DNA from: Saccharopolyspora shandongensis
GTDB taxonomy: Bacteria; Actinomycetota; Actinomycetes; Mycobacteriales; Pseudonocardiaceae
Direction: 5' to 3'
DNA length: 64,000 bases
Assembly: GCF_900106995.1 (NCBI RefSeq)
Contig: NZ_FNOK01000020.1
Location: 1 to 64,000 of the forward strand
Both the position numbers and the translations under genes were made by a program. Positions 23,136-32,396 of the stretch are shown here, in pieces. The notes beneath the pieces were generated by a model, which was not told the DNA's origin, did no database searches, and worked only from the letters and a program-made list of their open reading frames with translations. The stretch's first letter is position 1. Each line of letters begins with the position of its first letter.

Positions 23136-24569
23136 TCAGAATTGGTAATACAGGAAGGGGCTGAAGGAGCCGGTGGCGACCAGCAGGCCCGCGTAGCCGA
23201 GGCCGAGGGTCAGGACTCCGATCCGGAGCGCGTAGGCCCGCGGGGTCCGGACCGCTTCCAGGAACGGGCCCGTTCCCGAGTTCGCCGGCAGCGCCACGAC
23301 CACGAGCGCCAGCAGCAGGAACACCAGGCGCTGGTTCGTCACCGACGCCGCGACGATGTCCGTCAGGCCCGCGAAGTCCGGCAAGAGCATGTGGCCCAGC
23401 ATCACGAACGCGCTGCCCAGGTCCGGCGACCGGAAGAACACCCAGCCGATCACCACCAGCAGCATCGTCAGCGCGCGGCGGCCGAGCCGGGCCCGGGTGC
23501 TGCTCGGCGCGTGCGACCAGCCGAAGGCGCGCTCCACCACCAGCAGCGCGCCGTGGAAAAGCCCCCACACCAGGTACGTCCACGCTGCGCCGTGCCAGAA
23601 GCCGGTCAGCACGAAGATGATCGCCAGGTTCCGGTAGGTGCGCGCCGTGCCGCCGCGGTTGCCGCCCAGCGGGATGTAGACGTAGTCCCGGAACCAGCGG
23701 GACAGCGACATGTGCCAGCGGCGCCAGAACTCCGTGACCGTCACCGACGAGTACGGCCGGGCGAAGTTCTCTGGCAGCCGGAACCCGAGCATCCGGCCCA
23801 GCCCGATCGCCATGTCCGAGTAGCCGGAGAAGTCGAAGTACAGCTGCATCGCGTAGCCGATCGCGCCGAGCCAGGCGATCGCGAACGTCATGTCCTCGTT
23901 CGGGGTCGCGAAGCAGGCGTCCACCATTGGCGCCAGCGTGTCCGCGATGACGACCTTCTTCGTCAGGCCCCACGCGAACCGCGGGAAGCCCGCCGCGATG
24001 TCGTCGAGCCGGTGCGTCCGCTGCTGCGGGAGCTGGTCGGCGATCTCCCGGTAGCGCACGATCGGACCGGCCACCAGCTGCGGGAACATCGCGATGTAGG
24101 TGATGAACGAGACCGGATCGCGCAGCGCCGGGCGCTCGCCCCGGTAGATGTCCACCACGTAGGAGATGTGGTGGAACGTGTAGAACGAGATCCCGATCGG
24201 CAACGCCAGGTGCAGCACCGAGAAGTCGCCGCCGAACCACTGGCTGAGCACCGCGAGCTGCGCGGTGGCGAACCCGGCGTACTTCCAGATCGCCAGGATC
24301 GCGAGGTTGAACGAGATCGTGCCGATCAGCAGCCACTTCCGCCGGTTCTGCTCGAAACCCCAGTCGTCGGGCTCCAATCGCCGACCGGCGAAGTAGTTCA
24401 CCACGATGCAGGCGAGCAGCAGCAGCGTCGTCCCGCCCGCGCCGCTGACGTAGAACAGGAGGCTCGCCACGGCGATCACGACGTTGCGTCCGCTGCGCGG
24501 TGCGATCAGCACGGCCGCGAGCACGGCCGGCAGGAAGTACCAGAGGAACAGCGGACTTGCGAACGACAT
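23136..24569 (-). CDS. MBOAT O-acyltransferase (AlgI-like)
   Basis: A 477-aa multipass membrane acyltransferase. Seen: LPIGISFYTFHHISYVVDIY with RGERPALRDPVSFITYIAMF PQLVAGPI, diagnostic of AlgI-type MBOATs; FWRRWHMSLSRWFRDYVYIP LGGNR; and TGFWHGAAWTYLVWGLFHG carrying the catalytic His. AlgI-like proteins pass acyl groups across the membrane to AlgJ/AlgX-like enzymes that modify an exopolysaccharide. ATG 24569 has GAGG at -9. The expected SGNH partner is at 17101-18384 rather than adjacent. Confidence 0.93.
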   Translation of the reverse strand: MSFASPLFLWYFLPAVLAAVLIAPRSGRNVVIAVASLLFYVSGAGGTTLLLLACIVVNYFAGRRLEPDDWGFEQNRRKWLLIGTISFNLAILAIWKYAGFATAQLAVLSQWFGGDFSVLHLALPIGISFYTFHHISYVVDIYRGERPALRDPVSFITYIAMFPQLVAGPIVRYREIADQLPQQRTHRLDDIAAGFPRFAWGLTKKVVIADTLAPMVDACFATPNEDMTFAIAWLGAIGYAMQLYFDFSGYSDMAIGLGRMLGFRLPENFARPYSSVTVTEFWRRWHMSLSRWFRDYVYIPLGGNRGGTARTYRNLAIIFVLTGFWHGAAWTYLVWGLFHGALLVVERAFGWSHAPSSTRARLGRRALTMLLVVIGWVFFRSPDLGSAFVMLGHMLLPDFAGLTDIVAASVTNQRLVFLLLALVVVALPANSGTGPFLEAVRTPRAYALRIGVLTLGLGYAGLLVATGSFSPFLYYQF

Positions 24570-24718
24570 CGGGGCCTCGGGGTACGGGAGGCCCTCGCCT
24601 CCCCGCTGGTGCGGAATTGCTCCGTCGGACTCTAGCCGAGCCCGGACCGTCACCGACCCGGAACGCGATGAGTGCAAACCCGGGACGGCCGCCGCGACGA
24701 TCGCCTAGCCTGGGGCTC

Positions 24719-25558
24719 ATGAACGCTCCGCCGCCGCCCGGCTGGTACCCGGACCAGGCAGATCCGCGTTACGTGCGTTGGTGGGACGGTCGGCAGTGGA
24801 CCCCGCACGTCCAGCCCGCCCAGCCGGTCCAGCAGCAGCACCCGGCCGCGCAGCGCAACGACGCCTCGGCCATCGAGATGGCGATGGGCGGCACCGGCGA
24901 CGCCGCGTCCGTCCAGCACCAGGTGCAGCAGCGCGCCGGTGTCGGCGGCACGATCGGCGGCGGCGGTGGCACGCTGTTCACCGAGCCGGTGCTGGTGATC
25001 AACCAGAAGGCGAAGCTGATCGAGATGGCGAACGAGTACGCCGTCTACGACCAGCACGGCCGCCAGCTCGGCTCGGTCATGCAGGTCGGCCAGAGCGGCG
25101 CGCAGAAGGCGCTGCGGCTGCTCACCAAGCTCGACTCGATGATGACCGTGACGCTGGAGATCCGCGACAACACCGGCCGCCCGGTCCTGGTGCTGACCCG
25201 CCCGGCGACCATGTGGAAGGGCACGGTCCACGTGCAGCGACCGGACCAGTCGCCGGTCGGGGACATCAAGCTGGCGAACGTCTGGGGCAAGGCCAGGTTC
25301 GACTTCGAGGTCAACGGGCAGCGCATCGGCGGCATGCGCGCGGAGAACCTGCGCGCCTGGGACATCAAGATCCTCGACCACGCGGACACCGAGATCGGTC
25401 AGATCAGCAAGACCTGGCAGGGCCTGGCGAAGGCGGCGTTCACCACCGCGGACAACTACGTCCTGCAGATCCACCGGCCGCTCCAGGACCCGCTGCTGAG
25501 CATGGTCGTCGCATCGGCCCTGACGGTCGACACCATCCTCAGCCAGAACCAGTCCTGA
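24719..25558 (+). CDS. DUF2510 / scramblase-related (LURP-one-like) protein
   Basis: A 279-aa protein. Residues 5-28 are a DUF2510 motif (PPGWYPDQADPRYVRWWDG). A Gln-rich linker follows. Residues about 95-275 resemble the phospholipid-scramblase/LURP-one fold (LFTEPVLVINQKAKLIEMAN EYAVYD; GSVMQVGQSGAQKALRLL; FDFEVNGQRIGGMRAENLRA). TAGCCT lies 7 bases before the ATG and no ribosome site is present, suggesting a leaderless transcript. Function in bacteria is unknown; membrane association is likely. Divergent from the MBOAT gene. Confidence 0.85.
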   Translation: MNAPPPPGWYPDQADPRYVRWWDGRQWTPHVQPAQPVQQQHPAAQRNDASAIEMAMGGTGDAASVQHQVQQRAGVGGTIGGGGGTLFTEPVLVINQKAKLIEMANEYAVYDQHGRQLGSVMQVGQSGAQKALRLLTKLDSMMTVTLEIRDNTGRPVLVLTRPATMWKGTVHVQRPDQSPVGDIKLANVWGKARFDFEVNGQRIGGMRAENLRAWDIKILDHADTEIGQISKTWQGLAKAAFTTADNYVLQIHRPLQDPLLSMVVASALTVDTILSQNQS

Positions 25559-25570
25559 CGTCCCCACCCG

Positions 25571-25935
25571 CAGTTTCAATTGAAACTGACCCTCAAGTTT
25601 CAATGAGGTTTTTCCAACCTCGTTTTGCGTGGCGGTGCGGGTGGCGGCCCCCCTGCGGGAGTTACAGCGTCCGCCTGGACTGTGGGTGCCCTGACTTATG
25701 TATGCCAATACACGGCGTCAGGGCCGTCCTCGCCAGAGGAACTTCAGAGGGGTGGGCTCCGTGAACCCGCGGCGGTGCCAGTTGCGAGGGTGGACCCGAA
25801 AGCGCCTGACGGCGCTTGGCGACGGCACGCACTCAAGCGCAGGTCAGACACCGCAGCTGCGGTACCCGACCAGGATGAAAAACCCTCAATGGAAACTGCA
25901 CCCCTCCCGGTGTGTCGGGGCACGACGCACCGGAG
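25571..25935 (+). repeat. Long dispersed repeat, copy A
   Basis: Begins with the palindrome CAGTTTCAATTGAAACTG, then AGTTTCAATGAGGTTTTTCC, TGCGTGGCGGTGCGGGTGGC, the hairpin GCCCTGAC...GTCAGGGC (25688-25724) with apical TGTATGCCAATACA, and ends near CCAGGATGAAAAACCCTCAA with a terminal hairpin CCGGTG...CACCGG. A reverse-oriented homologue lies at 61863-62150. The outer ends (AGTTTCAAT...GTTTTTC) are imperfect inverted repeats of each other. No transposase or convincing protein is encoded. It fills the gap between the scramblase-like gene and rlmB. Confidence 0.75.
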
Positions 25936-25937
25936 GG

Positions 25938-25966
25938 TGTGGACAACCTCGTACGGCTGTGGACAA
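25938..25966. promoter_or_regulatory. Pair of perfect DnaA boxes
   Basis: TGTGGACAA, the reverse complement of the actinobacterial DnaA box TTGTCCACA, occurs at 25938-25946 and 25958-25966. The starts are 20 bp apart, about two helical turns, in the same orientation. They lie 63 bp past the rlmB stop and just outside repeat copy A. Confidence 0.55.
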
Positions 25967-26028
25967 CTTGCGGACCAACAGACCGTTCCCGGTCGGCCGG
26001 GTCCGAGGGGTGGTGCCCTGGCCGGGGG

Positions 26029-26982
26029 TCAGCGCCTGCGGCGGCGGGCGACTTCGGCGAGGACCACGCCCGCCGCGACCGAGGCGTTGAGCGACTCCAC
26101 GCCGCCCGCCATCGGGATCGACACCGTCTGGTCGCAGGTTTCCCGGACCAGCCGGGACAGCCCGCGCCCCTCCGAGCCCACGACGACCACCAGCGGTCCC
26201 GTCGCCAGCTCCAGCTCGTCCGAGGTGACGTCGGCGTCGGCGTCCAGGCCGATGACCATCAGCCCCGCTTCCTTCAGGTCCTTCAGCGTGCGGGTGAGGT
26301 TGACCGCCTTGGCCACCGGCAGCTTCGCGGCCGTGCCCGCACTGGTGCGCCAGGCGACGGCCGTGATCCCGGCGCTGCGCCGCTGCGGCACGATCACGCC
26401 GTGCGCGCCGAACGCCGCAGCGGAGCGGATCACCGCACCGAGGTTGCGCGGGTCGGTCACGCCGTCGAGCGCGACGATCAGCGGCGGCATGCCGGAGTCG
26501 TGCGCCGCCCTGAGCACGTCGTCCGGGTGCGCGTAGGAGAACTGCGGCACCTGGAGCGCGAGCCCCTGGTGCATCGCGTTGTTCGTCATCCGGTCGAGCT
26601 CGATGCGCGGCACGTCGACCACGGAGATCCCGCGCGACTTCGCCTCCCGCACCGCCTCGGTGACCCGGTCGTCGATGTCGATGCCCTGCGCCACGTACAG
26701 CCCGGTCGCCGGCACGCCGGCCCGGATGCACTCCACCACCGGGTTGCGCCCGGCCACCAGCTCCGGCTGCGAGTCCTGCTGCGCCTTGCGCTTCGCGCGC
26801 TGCTGCTCCGCATTGCTGCGCGCGTCGGCGCGCCGCTTCGCGGGGTGGCTGACCCGGTTCTCCGCCTTCGGCGTCGGCCCCTTGCCGGTCAGTCCCCGAC
26901 GACGCTGCCCGCCGGATCCGACGACCATGCCCTTCTTGTTGCTCTTGCGCATGCCGCCGCGGCGTTTGTCGTTGCCGGCCAC
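26029..26982 (-). CDS. rlmB: 23S rRNA (guanosine-2'-O)-methyltransferase RlmB-like
   Basis: A 317-aa SpoU-class (SPOUT) methyltransferase. Residues 1-75 are basic and disordered ([20 protein letters not shown]). [19 protein letters not shown] opens the substrate-binding domain. The knotted SAM site is seen in [40 protein letters not shown] and [19 protein letters not shown], the three SpoU motifs. It should methylate the ribosomal P-site loop guanosine. It starts 3 bp after cysS, as in the mycobacterial cysS-rlmB operon. Confidence 0.93.
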   Translation of the reverse strand: MAGNDKRRGGMRKSNKKGMVVGSGGQRRRGLTGKGPTPKAENRVSHPAKRRADARSNAEQQRAKRKAQQDSQPELVAGRNPVVECIRAGVPATGLYVAQGIDIDDRVTEAVREAKSRGISVVDVPRIELDRMTNNAMHQGLALQVPQFSYAHPDDVLRAAHDSGMPPLIVALDGVTDPRNLGAVIRSAAAFGAHGVIVPQRRSAGITAVAWRTSAGTAAKLPVAKAVNLTRTLKDLKEAGLMVIGLDADADVTSDELELATGPLVVVVGSEGRGLSRLVRETCDQTVSIPMAGGVESLNASVAAGVVLAEVARRRRR

Positions 26983-26985
26983 GTG

Positions 26986-28380
26986 TTACCCGTCTTTCAA
27001 TGTCCACATCGGACCGTCGGGGGTGTCCTCGACGGCAATCCCGCTGGCCTGCAACCGATCGCGCAGCAGGTCGGCGGTGGCGAAGTCGCGCTCCTTGCGG
27101 GCCTGCTGGCGCTGGTCCAGCATCACCTGGACCAGGTCGGCCAGCGCGGTGTGCGCGGCGTCGTCCGAACCGGCGTCCTCGGCCCACTTCTCGGACAGCG
27201 GGTCCAACCCGAGCACGTCCATCATGGCCCGCACCGACGCCGCCGCGTCGCGAGCCGCCTCGTCGTCACCGCGGTCCAGCGCCGCGTTGCCCTCCCGGAC
27301 CACGTTGTGCACCGCCGCGATCGCCTGCGGCGTCGACAGGTCGTCGTCCATCGCCTCGGCGAACTCCGCGGCCACCGCGCCCGGCTCGACGTTGCCGGCG
27401 CGCTGCCCGACGCGTCGCACGAACGACTCGATGCGCCGGTAAGCGGCGACCGCTTCGGCCAGCCCACCCTCGGAGAACTCGATCGTCGACCGGTAGTGCG
27501 GCGTGACCAGGTAGTAGCGCAGCTCGGCCGCGCGGGCGCGCTTGAGCACCGCCGGGATGGACAGCGTGTTGCCGAGCGACTTCGACATCTTCTCGCCGCT
27601 CATGGTCACCCAGGCGTTGTGCATCCAGTACCGCGCGAAGCCGTCTCCGGCCGCGTTCGACTGGGCCAGCTCGTTCTCGTGGTGCGGGAACACCAGGTCC
27701 AAGCCGCCGCCGTGGATGTCGAACTCGCCGCCGAGGTAGAAGGTGGCCATCGCGGAGCATTCCAGGTGCCAGCCCGGGCGGCCGTGACCCCACGGCGTCG
27801 GCCAGCTCGGCTCGCCCGGCTTCGCGCCCTTCCACAGCGTGAAGTCGCGCGGGTCGCGCTTGCCGCTGGCCAGGGTCTCGCCCTGCTGCACCTCTTCGAG
27901 GCGCTGACCGGATAGCTTGCCGTAGTGATCGGCGTAGGAGGCCACCGAGAAGTAGACGTCGCCGCCCGCCGCGTAGGCGTGACCCTTGTCGATCAGCCGC
28001 TGGATCAGGTCGACCATCTGCGTGACGTGCCCGGTCGCTCGCGGCAGCACCGACGGCGGCTGGCAGCCGAGCTGGTCGTAGGCCAGCTCGAAGGCGCGCT
28101 CGTGCGTCGCGGCCCACTCCCACCACGGCCGACCGGCTTCACCGGCCTTGGTGAGGATCTTGTCGTCGATGTCGGTGACGTTGCGGACCAGGCGCACGTC
28201 GTAGCCGCCCCGCTGCAGCCAGCGACGCAGCACGTCGAAGTTCAGGCCGCTGCGGACGTGGCCGACGTGCGGAATGCCCTGCACGGTGGCACCACAGACG
28301 TAGATCGACGCCACTCCGTCGCAGCGCGGGTGGAATTCGCGCGTCGTGCGGGTCGCGGTGTCGTGCAGGTGCAGGCTCAC
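26986..28380 (-). CDS. cysS: Cysteine-tRNA ligase
   Basis: A 464-aa class I aminoacyl-tRNA synthetase that charges tRNA-Cys. Seen: the HIGH-type motif HVGH in [20 protein letters not shown], the zinc-ligand Cys of [15 protein letters not shown], the conserved [14 protein letters not shown], and the KMSKS loop ([12 protein letters not shown]). The C-terminal DALR and anticodon region are complete and end WTLKDG. Length is normal. First gene of cysS-rlmB; a HAD-family gene lies upstream on the same strand. Confidence 0.97.
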   Translation of the reverse strand: MSLHLHDTATRTTREFHPRCDGVASIYVCGATVQGIPHVGHVRSGLNFDVLRRWLQRGGYDVRLVRNVTDIDDKILTKAGEAGRPWWEWAATHERAFELAYDQLGCQPPSVLPRATGHVTQMVDLIQRLIDKGHAYAAGGDVYFSVASYADHYGKLSGQRLEEVQQGETLASGKRDPRDFTLWKGAKPGEPSWPTPWGHGRPGWHLECSAMATFYLGGEFDIHGGGLDLVFPHHENELAQSNAAGDGFARYWMHNAWVTMSGEKMSKSLGNTLSIPAVLKRARAAELRYYLVTPHYRSTIEFSEGGLAEAVAAYRRIESFVRRVGQRAGNVEPGAVAAEFAEAMDDDLSTPQAIAAVHNVVREGNAALDRGDDEAARDAAASVRAMMDVLGLDPLSEKWAEDAGSDDAAHTALADLVQVMLDQRQQARKERDFATADLLRDRLQASGIAVEDTPDGPMWTLKDG

Positions 28381-28451
28381 GCCCCTGATGGTACGGGGGC
28401 AGGTCGGCGCGCAATCACGACAGGGGCTGGCGCGTCAAGGGGTAGTGATCG

Positions 28452-29132
28452 TCAGCGCAATACGTCGGCGACGGCGGTCAGCAATCCGTCCGGCCGCTCG
28501 GTGGTGGACACGGGGTCGACGATCGCCACCCGGCAGCCGACCGCCGCCGCGCCGCCGTCGGCCTCCTCGCTGTCGCCGACCATCAGCGCCTCCTCCGGCG
28601 CGACGCCGAGCCGCTCGCAGGCGCGCAGGAAGATCTTCGGGTCCGGCTTGATGACGCCTTCGAGGTAGGACAGCAGGAACTCGTCGACGTAGCCGGCGAC
28701 GCCGATCCGCTCGAACGCGGGCCGGATGTCGAAGGCGATGTTGCTGATCACGCCGATCTTGGTGCCCGACTCGTGCAGCCGGCGCATCACCTCGAAGGTG
28801 TCCGGGTACGCCGTCCAGTAGTCGGGATCGATCAGCCGCTCGTAGAGGCCCACGGCCTGGCCGTCCTGCACGCCGGAGCTGCGCAGCACCTCCACGTAGA
28901 CCTTGCGGTGCAGGGCCGGATCGAGGTCGCGGTTGTCCCACGCGTCCTGGAATTCCGGGCCGAGCTGCACGATCTGGCCGACCGGCGCCGTCATCCGGCG
29001 CATCACCTCGGCCTGCGCCTCCAGGTCGAACGGGGCGCCGTCGCCGTCGGCGAGGTCGGTGAACCAGGACTCGTCTTCTTCGAGACGGAACAGCGTGCCG
29101 GAGAAATCGAAGAGCACCGCGCGCGAAGTCAC
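28452..29132 (-). CDS. HAD-family hydrolase-like protein with altered motif I
   Basis: A 226-aa protein. Motif I reads LFDFSGTLF, motif II VISNIAF, motif III with Lys IKPDPKIF, motif IV MVGDSEEAD. The second Asp of the DxD motif, the general acid in phosphatases, is Ser here, so classical phosphatase activity is doubtful. GTG 29132 gives the normal N-terminus; upstream codons look non-coding. The long cap (DLEAQAEVMRRMTAPVGQIV) is alpha-helical. It lies 71 bp before cysS on the same strand. Substrate unknown. Confidence 0.8.
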   Translation of the reverse strand: MTSRAVLFDFSGTLFRLEEDESWFTDLADGDGAPFDLEAQAEVMRRMTAPVGQIVQLGPEFQDAWDNRDLDPALHRKVYVEVLRSSGVQDGQAVGLYERLIDPDYWTAYPDTFEVMRRLHESGTKIGVISNIAFDIRPAFERIGVAGYVDEFLLSYLEGVIKPDPKIFLRACERLGVAPEEALMVGDSEEADGGAAAVGCRVAIVDPVSTTERPDGLLTAVADVLR

Positions 29133-29214
29133 GACACCAACGGTAGGTGGCCTGGACCGGGCCGGGCACCGACATGCGGTCAAGCTCACGACCCGGCCCA
29201 CTCCTCCGCCGCAG

Positions 29215-29415
29215 TCAGCAGCGCGGCGTCTGGTGGCTGCGCATCGGGACGACGATGCCCGCGATGCAGATCGCCGCACTCACCCACAACAGGATCACGG
29301 CCGCCGCCAGACCGAGGCCGCTGCCCCCGGACCACAACACGAACGACCCTGGCCACACCAACACCGGCTGCACTACGAGCAGCCGACGCACCCACCGGTT
29401 CCGCTCGATCACCAT
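29215..29415 (-). CDS. Small two-helix membrane protein
   Basis: A 66-aa protein with basic N-terminus (VIERNRWVRR) and two hydrophobic segments (LLVVQPVLVWPGSFVLW, LGLAAAVILLWVSAAICIAG IVV). ATG 29415 has no clear ribosome site. No family is recognised, and a longer frame overlapping it looks non-coding. It stands between ispF and the HAD gene, 82 bp before the latter. Confidence 0.5.
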   Translation of the reverse strand: MVIERNRWVRRLLVVQPVLVWPGSFVLWSGGSGLGLAAAVILLWVSAAICIAGIVVPMRSHQTPRC

Positions 29416-29546
29416 GCGTCGAGCATGGCGCGCACCGACCCCGGCATTCCAGACCGCGAGCCCTGAGTTTTCCCTGACTCCGCCTATCCGTCACGCCCAG
29501 CTATCCGCCCGTTACTCGACAGGCCAGGCTCAACCGCCGATCAGGT

Positions 29547-29592
29547 GCCGTGCGTACTTCGTGTCGCTATCGCAGCACAAAGTGCGCACGGC
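29547..29592. terminator. Dispersed hairpin, copy d, after ispF
   Basis: GCCGTGCGTACTTCGTG and CACAAAGTGCGCACGGC pair with one wobble and one mismatch, loop TCGCTATCGCAG. It lies 20 bp past the ispF stop. Confidence 0.65.
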
Positions 29593-29612
29593 CCCGTGGC
29601 CAGCCGGAATCG

Positions 29613-30095
29613 TCAGGCCGCCGGGAAGACCAGGGCGGTGGCGACGGCGGCGATGCCTTCTCCGCGGCCGGTGAGGCCCAGGCCGTCGGAAGTCGTGCCG
29701 GACACCGACACCGGCGCGCCGATCGCCTCCGAAAGCACCTGCTGCGCCTCGTCGCGGCGCTTGCCGATGCGCGGCGCGTTGCCGATCACCTGCACGGTCG
29801 CGTTGCCGATCCGAAAACCCGCCGCGGCGACCCGGTTCCGCACCTCGATCAGGAAGTCCGCGCCGTGGGCACCGGCCCAGCGGTCGTCGTCGGTGCCGAA
29901 CACCGCGCCGAGATCGCCGAGCCCTGCCGCCGACAGCAGCGCGTCGCACAGCGCGTGCGCCGCGACGTCACCGTCGGAGTGCCCGGCGCAGCCGTCCACG
30001 CCCGGCCAGAGCAGGCCCGCCATCCAGCAGTCGCGCCCGGCTTCGACGGGGTGGACGTCGACGCCCTGGCCGACTCGGGGCAGCAGCTCGGTCAC
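29613..30095 (-). CDS. ispF: 2-C-methyl-D-erythritol 2,4-cyclodiphosphate synthase
   Basis: A 160-aa trimeric enzyme of the MEP isoprenoid pathway that cyclises CDP-ME-2-phosphate to MEcPP and CMP. Seen: GQGVDVHPV with zinc ligands Asp and His, [19 protein letters not shown] with the third zinc-binding His, [11 protein letters not shown], and [19 protein letters not shown] at the C-terminus. Its start overlaps the ispD stop by 4 bp, so the two are co-translated, as in mycobacteria. Confidence 0.96.
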   Translation of the reverse strand: MTELLPRVGQGVDVHPVEAGRDCWMAGLLWPGVDGCAGHSDGDVAAHALCDALLSAAGLGDLGAVFGTDDDRWAGAHGADFLIEVRNRVAAAGFRIGNATVQVIGNAPRIGKRRDEAQQVLSEAIGAPVSVSGTTSDGLGLTGRGEGIAAVATALVFPAA

Positions 30096-30781
30096 TCGGG
30101 TTCTCCAGCCACGGCCAGCACCGATTCGGCGATGGCCAGATCGAAGGCGGTGGTGATCTTCAGGGCGTGCGGGTGCCCGGCGACGGTGTGCACCTTGCCG
30201 CCGACCCGCTCGACGAGCCCGGCGTCGTCGGTGGCCACATCACCGGCCGCGGCGTAGGCCTCCCGCAGCACGTCAATGGCGAAACCTTGGGGTGTCTGCA
30301 CCGCCCGCAACTGCGAGCGGTCCACGGTCGAGACGACGTCGCCCGCGTCGTCGACCTGCTTGATCGTGTCGGTCACCGGCAGCACCGGGATCACCGCGGG
30401 AGCGCCCTGCTCTACCGCGGACACGACGTCCCGGATCATCGAAGCCGGGGTGAAAGCACGTGCGGCGTCGTGCACCAGCACGACCCGCGCATCGGGCGCG
30501 ATCTGCTCGACCGCGTCGAGCGCGCGCCGCACGGAGTCGGTCCGCTCCGCTCCCCCGGCGACCACGTGCGCGGACGGCAACGCGGCCAGCTCCGCGGTCA
30601 CCACCTCGACCTGATCGGCCGGGGCCGCGACCACGACGTGCTGCACGCGGCCCGAGGCCAACAGGCCGCGGACCGCGCGCAACAACAACGATTCACCGAT
30701 CACCGGAACCAGCGCCTTCGGCATCCCGGCACCCAGGCGCACCCCGCGGCCGGCCGCGGGTACCAGCGCGACAACGCTCAC
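30092..30781 (-). CDS. ispD: 2-C-methyl-D-erythritol 4-phosphate cytidylyltransferase
   Basis: A 229-aa nucleotidyltransferase that joins MEP and CTP to CDP-ME. The N-terminal P-loop-like motif [20 protein letters not shown] contains the conserved Arg and Lys. [29 protein letters not shown] and [18 protein letters not shown] match the family. It begins 19 bp after carD and overlaps ispF, so carD-ispD-ispF may be one transcript. Length is normal. Confidence 0.95.
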   Translation of the reverse strand: MSVVALVPAAGRGVRLGAGMPKALVPVIGESLLLRAVRGLLASGRVQHVVVAAPADQVEVVTAELAALPSAHVVAGGAERTDSVRRALDAVEQIAPDARVVLVHDAARAFTPASMIRDVVSAVEQGAPAVIPVLPVTDTIKQVDDAGDVVSTVDRSQLRAVQTPQGFAIDVLREAYAAAGDVATDDAGLVERVGGKVHTVAGHPHALKITTAFDLAIAESVLAVAGEPE

Positions 30782-30800
30782 GCTCGTCTATTCCCGATGA

Positions 30801-31289
30801 TCACACTGCGGTGGCGAGGACTTCGTCCAGCAGGGTTTCCGCCTTGCCTTCGTCAGTACCTTCGGCCAATGCCAACTCGCTGACCAGGATCTGCCGCGCC
30901 TTCGCGAGCATTCGCTTCTCGCCTGCGGACAGGCCACGATCCTTCTCGCGTCGCCAGAGGTCGCGCACCACTTCGGCCACCTTGTTCACATCGCCGGAGG
31001 CGAGCTTCTCCAGGTTGGCCTTGTACCGTCGAGACCAGTTGGTGGGCTCTTCGGTGTGCGGGGCCCGCAGCACGTCGAAGACCCGGTCGAGCCCCTCCTG
31101 GCCGACAACGTCCCGGACGCCGACGATCTCGGCGTTGTCCGCGGGAACGCGCACGGTCAGGTCGCCCTGCGCGACCTTGAGGACGAGATACTGCTTTTCC
31201 TCGCCCTTGATCACACGAGTCTCGATTGCTTCGATGAGCGCGGCACCGTGATGCGGGTAGACGACGGTCTCTCCGACCTTGAAAACCAT
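30801..31289 (-). CDS. carD: CarD-family RNA polymerase-binding regulator
   Basis: A 162-aa essential transcription factor in mycobacteria that binds the RNA polymerase beta subunit and stabilises the open complex at rRNA promoters. Residues 1-55 are the Tudor-like domain ([20 protein letters not shown]). The helical DNA-binding domain follows, including the conserved Trp in [18 protein letters not shown] and [18 protein letters not shown]. No proline-rich tail. It begins the carD-ispDF unit and is divergent from the LpqE-like gene across 298 bp. Confidence 0.96.
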   Translation of the reverse strand: MVFKVGETVVYPHHGAALIEAIETRVIKGEEKQYLVLKVAQGDLTVRVPADNAEIVGVRDVVGQEGLDRVFDVLRAPHTEEPTNWSRRYKANLEKLASGDVNKVAEVVRDLWRREKDRGLSAGEKRMLAKARQILVSELALAEGTDEGKAETLLDEVLATAV

Positions 31290-31587
31290 GTGTCCTCTGC
31301 CCCTTTCGCTATGCCCAGTTTAGCACGTGGGGCAACGGGGCCTCGACCACCTCACCATCCGTATTCGCAGGTCAGGCGGCAGACGGGGGTTGACAAGGAT
31401 GCCCCGAACGTGCAAGGAGACACCTTTCGGCCCACTGAAATCGTCCACTATGGATAGTCTGGCCGGAGTGCCATCCGGGCCTCCGGCAACCCGGAAATAG
31501 GTAGTTCGGCTAGCCCCTGGAACGGCCGCGCGCGGTGGGGATTAAGCTTCCAGCGGTTGTCCGGCAATCAGGAAGGACGCTGCATCC

Positions 31588-32175
31588 GTGAGCCGCCCTC
31601 AGCACCTCAAGGCCGTTCGCCTGCGGTTGATCCCGGCCGTCATCGGGCTCGGCGCCGTCGTCGCCCTCGCCGGGTGCAGTGCAGGTCAGGTGACCGAGAC
31701 CGACACCCAGGTCGCCGCCGTCAACGGTGGCAGCGGTGACCTCAAGCAGATCTCGATCCGCGACGCCACCTTCACCTTCCCGACCACCGACGCGCGCTAC
31801 CCGGCCGGCTCGTCCGCGCCGGTGCAGCTGGTGATCGCCAACGAGGGGCCGAACGACAAGCTGGTCCAGGTCACCAGCCCGTACGCCGCGTCGGCCACCC
31901 TCGGCGGGATCACCGAGCTGCCGAGCCGGACGGCGCTGCACGCCACCGGCGGGTCCGCGCAGGTCCAGCAGGGCGAGACGGCCGCGGACCGCGTGGTGCA
32001 GATCACGCTGAACGGGTTCAAGCAGGACATCACGCCCGGCGTGACGGTCCCGGTGACCTTCGTCTTCGAGAAGGCCGGCGCGGTCACCGTGCAGGTGCCG
32101 GTGGGTGCCGACCACTCGCCGCGCCCCGAGCACGGCAGCCCGGCTGCGGGCGCCGAGCAGGGCGGCGGTCACTGA
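31588..32175 (+). CDS. LpqE-like lipoprotein
   Basis: A 195-aa exported lipoprotein. The signal peptide (RLIPAVIGLGAVVALAGC) ends in the lipobox LAGC. The mature part (QISIRDATFTFPTTDARYPA; VQLVIANEGPNDKLVQVTSP; DITPGVTVPVTFVFEKAG) has the beta-sandwich pattern of the LpqE/PCu(A)C-like family, some members of which carry copper; the Met/His ligands of PCu(A)C are not evident here. GTG 31588 follows AGGAAGGAC. The position between carD and radA matches M. tuberculosis lpqE (Rv3584). Confidence 0.85.
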   Translation: MSRPQHLKAVRLRLIPAVIGLGAVVALAGCSAGQVTETDTQVAAVNGGSGDLKQISIRDATFTFPTTDARYPAGSSAPVQLVIANEGPNDKLVQVTSPYAASATLGGITELPSRTALHATGGSAQVQQGETAADRVVQITLNGFKQDITPGVTVPVTFVFEKAGAVTVQVPVGADHSPRPEHGSPAAGAEQGGGH

Positions 32176-32239
32176 CCGCAGGCTTCGCCGGAACGGGCCG
32201 TCCGCACGCGCGGGCGGCCCGTTCCGCGTTCTCGCGGTG

Positions 32240-32287
32240 CCGCGATTTCCATTGAGGTCGAAGGTCCGATTTCCGTTGAAATCGCGG
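32240..32287. repeat. GATTTCCATTGA-type dispersed inverted repeat
   Basis: CCGCGATTTC and GAAATCGCGG enclose ATTGAGGTCGAAGGTCCGAT. A close relative stands at 62232-62275, sharing GGTCCGATTTCC. It fills much of the 221-bp space between the lipoprotein gene and radA. Confidence 0.55.
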
Positions 32288-32396
32288 AGCCGCGGACTGC
32301 GCGTGATCCACTCGATCGCGGTGAATCCGGCACGGCCGCAGGACCGGCGCGATGCCGGTGACCGGGCCTGTCGTCGCGGACGGATAGCCTCGCCGA

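Noticed and set aside
21155-23164. A 669-codon Ala/Val/Gly-rich frame on the + strand
   Set aside because: It is antisense to the repeat-tailed protein, and its AATAAA-like monotony mirrors the Gly-Thr-Ser repeats. It has no ribosome site.
25625-26536. Protein-like frame starting MRGGAGGG within repeat copy A, with a similar frame in copy B (61718-62102, minus strand)
   Set aside because: The shared peptide follows from DNA similarity of the repeat. The frames differ in length, run into rlmB antisense, and carry many uncompensated changes.
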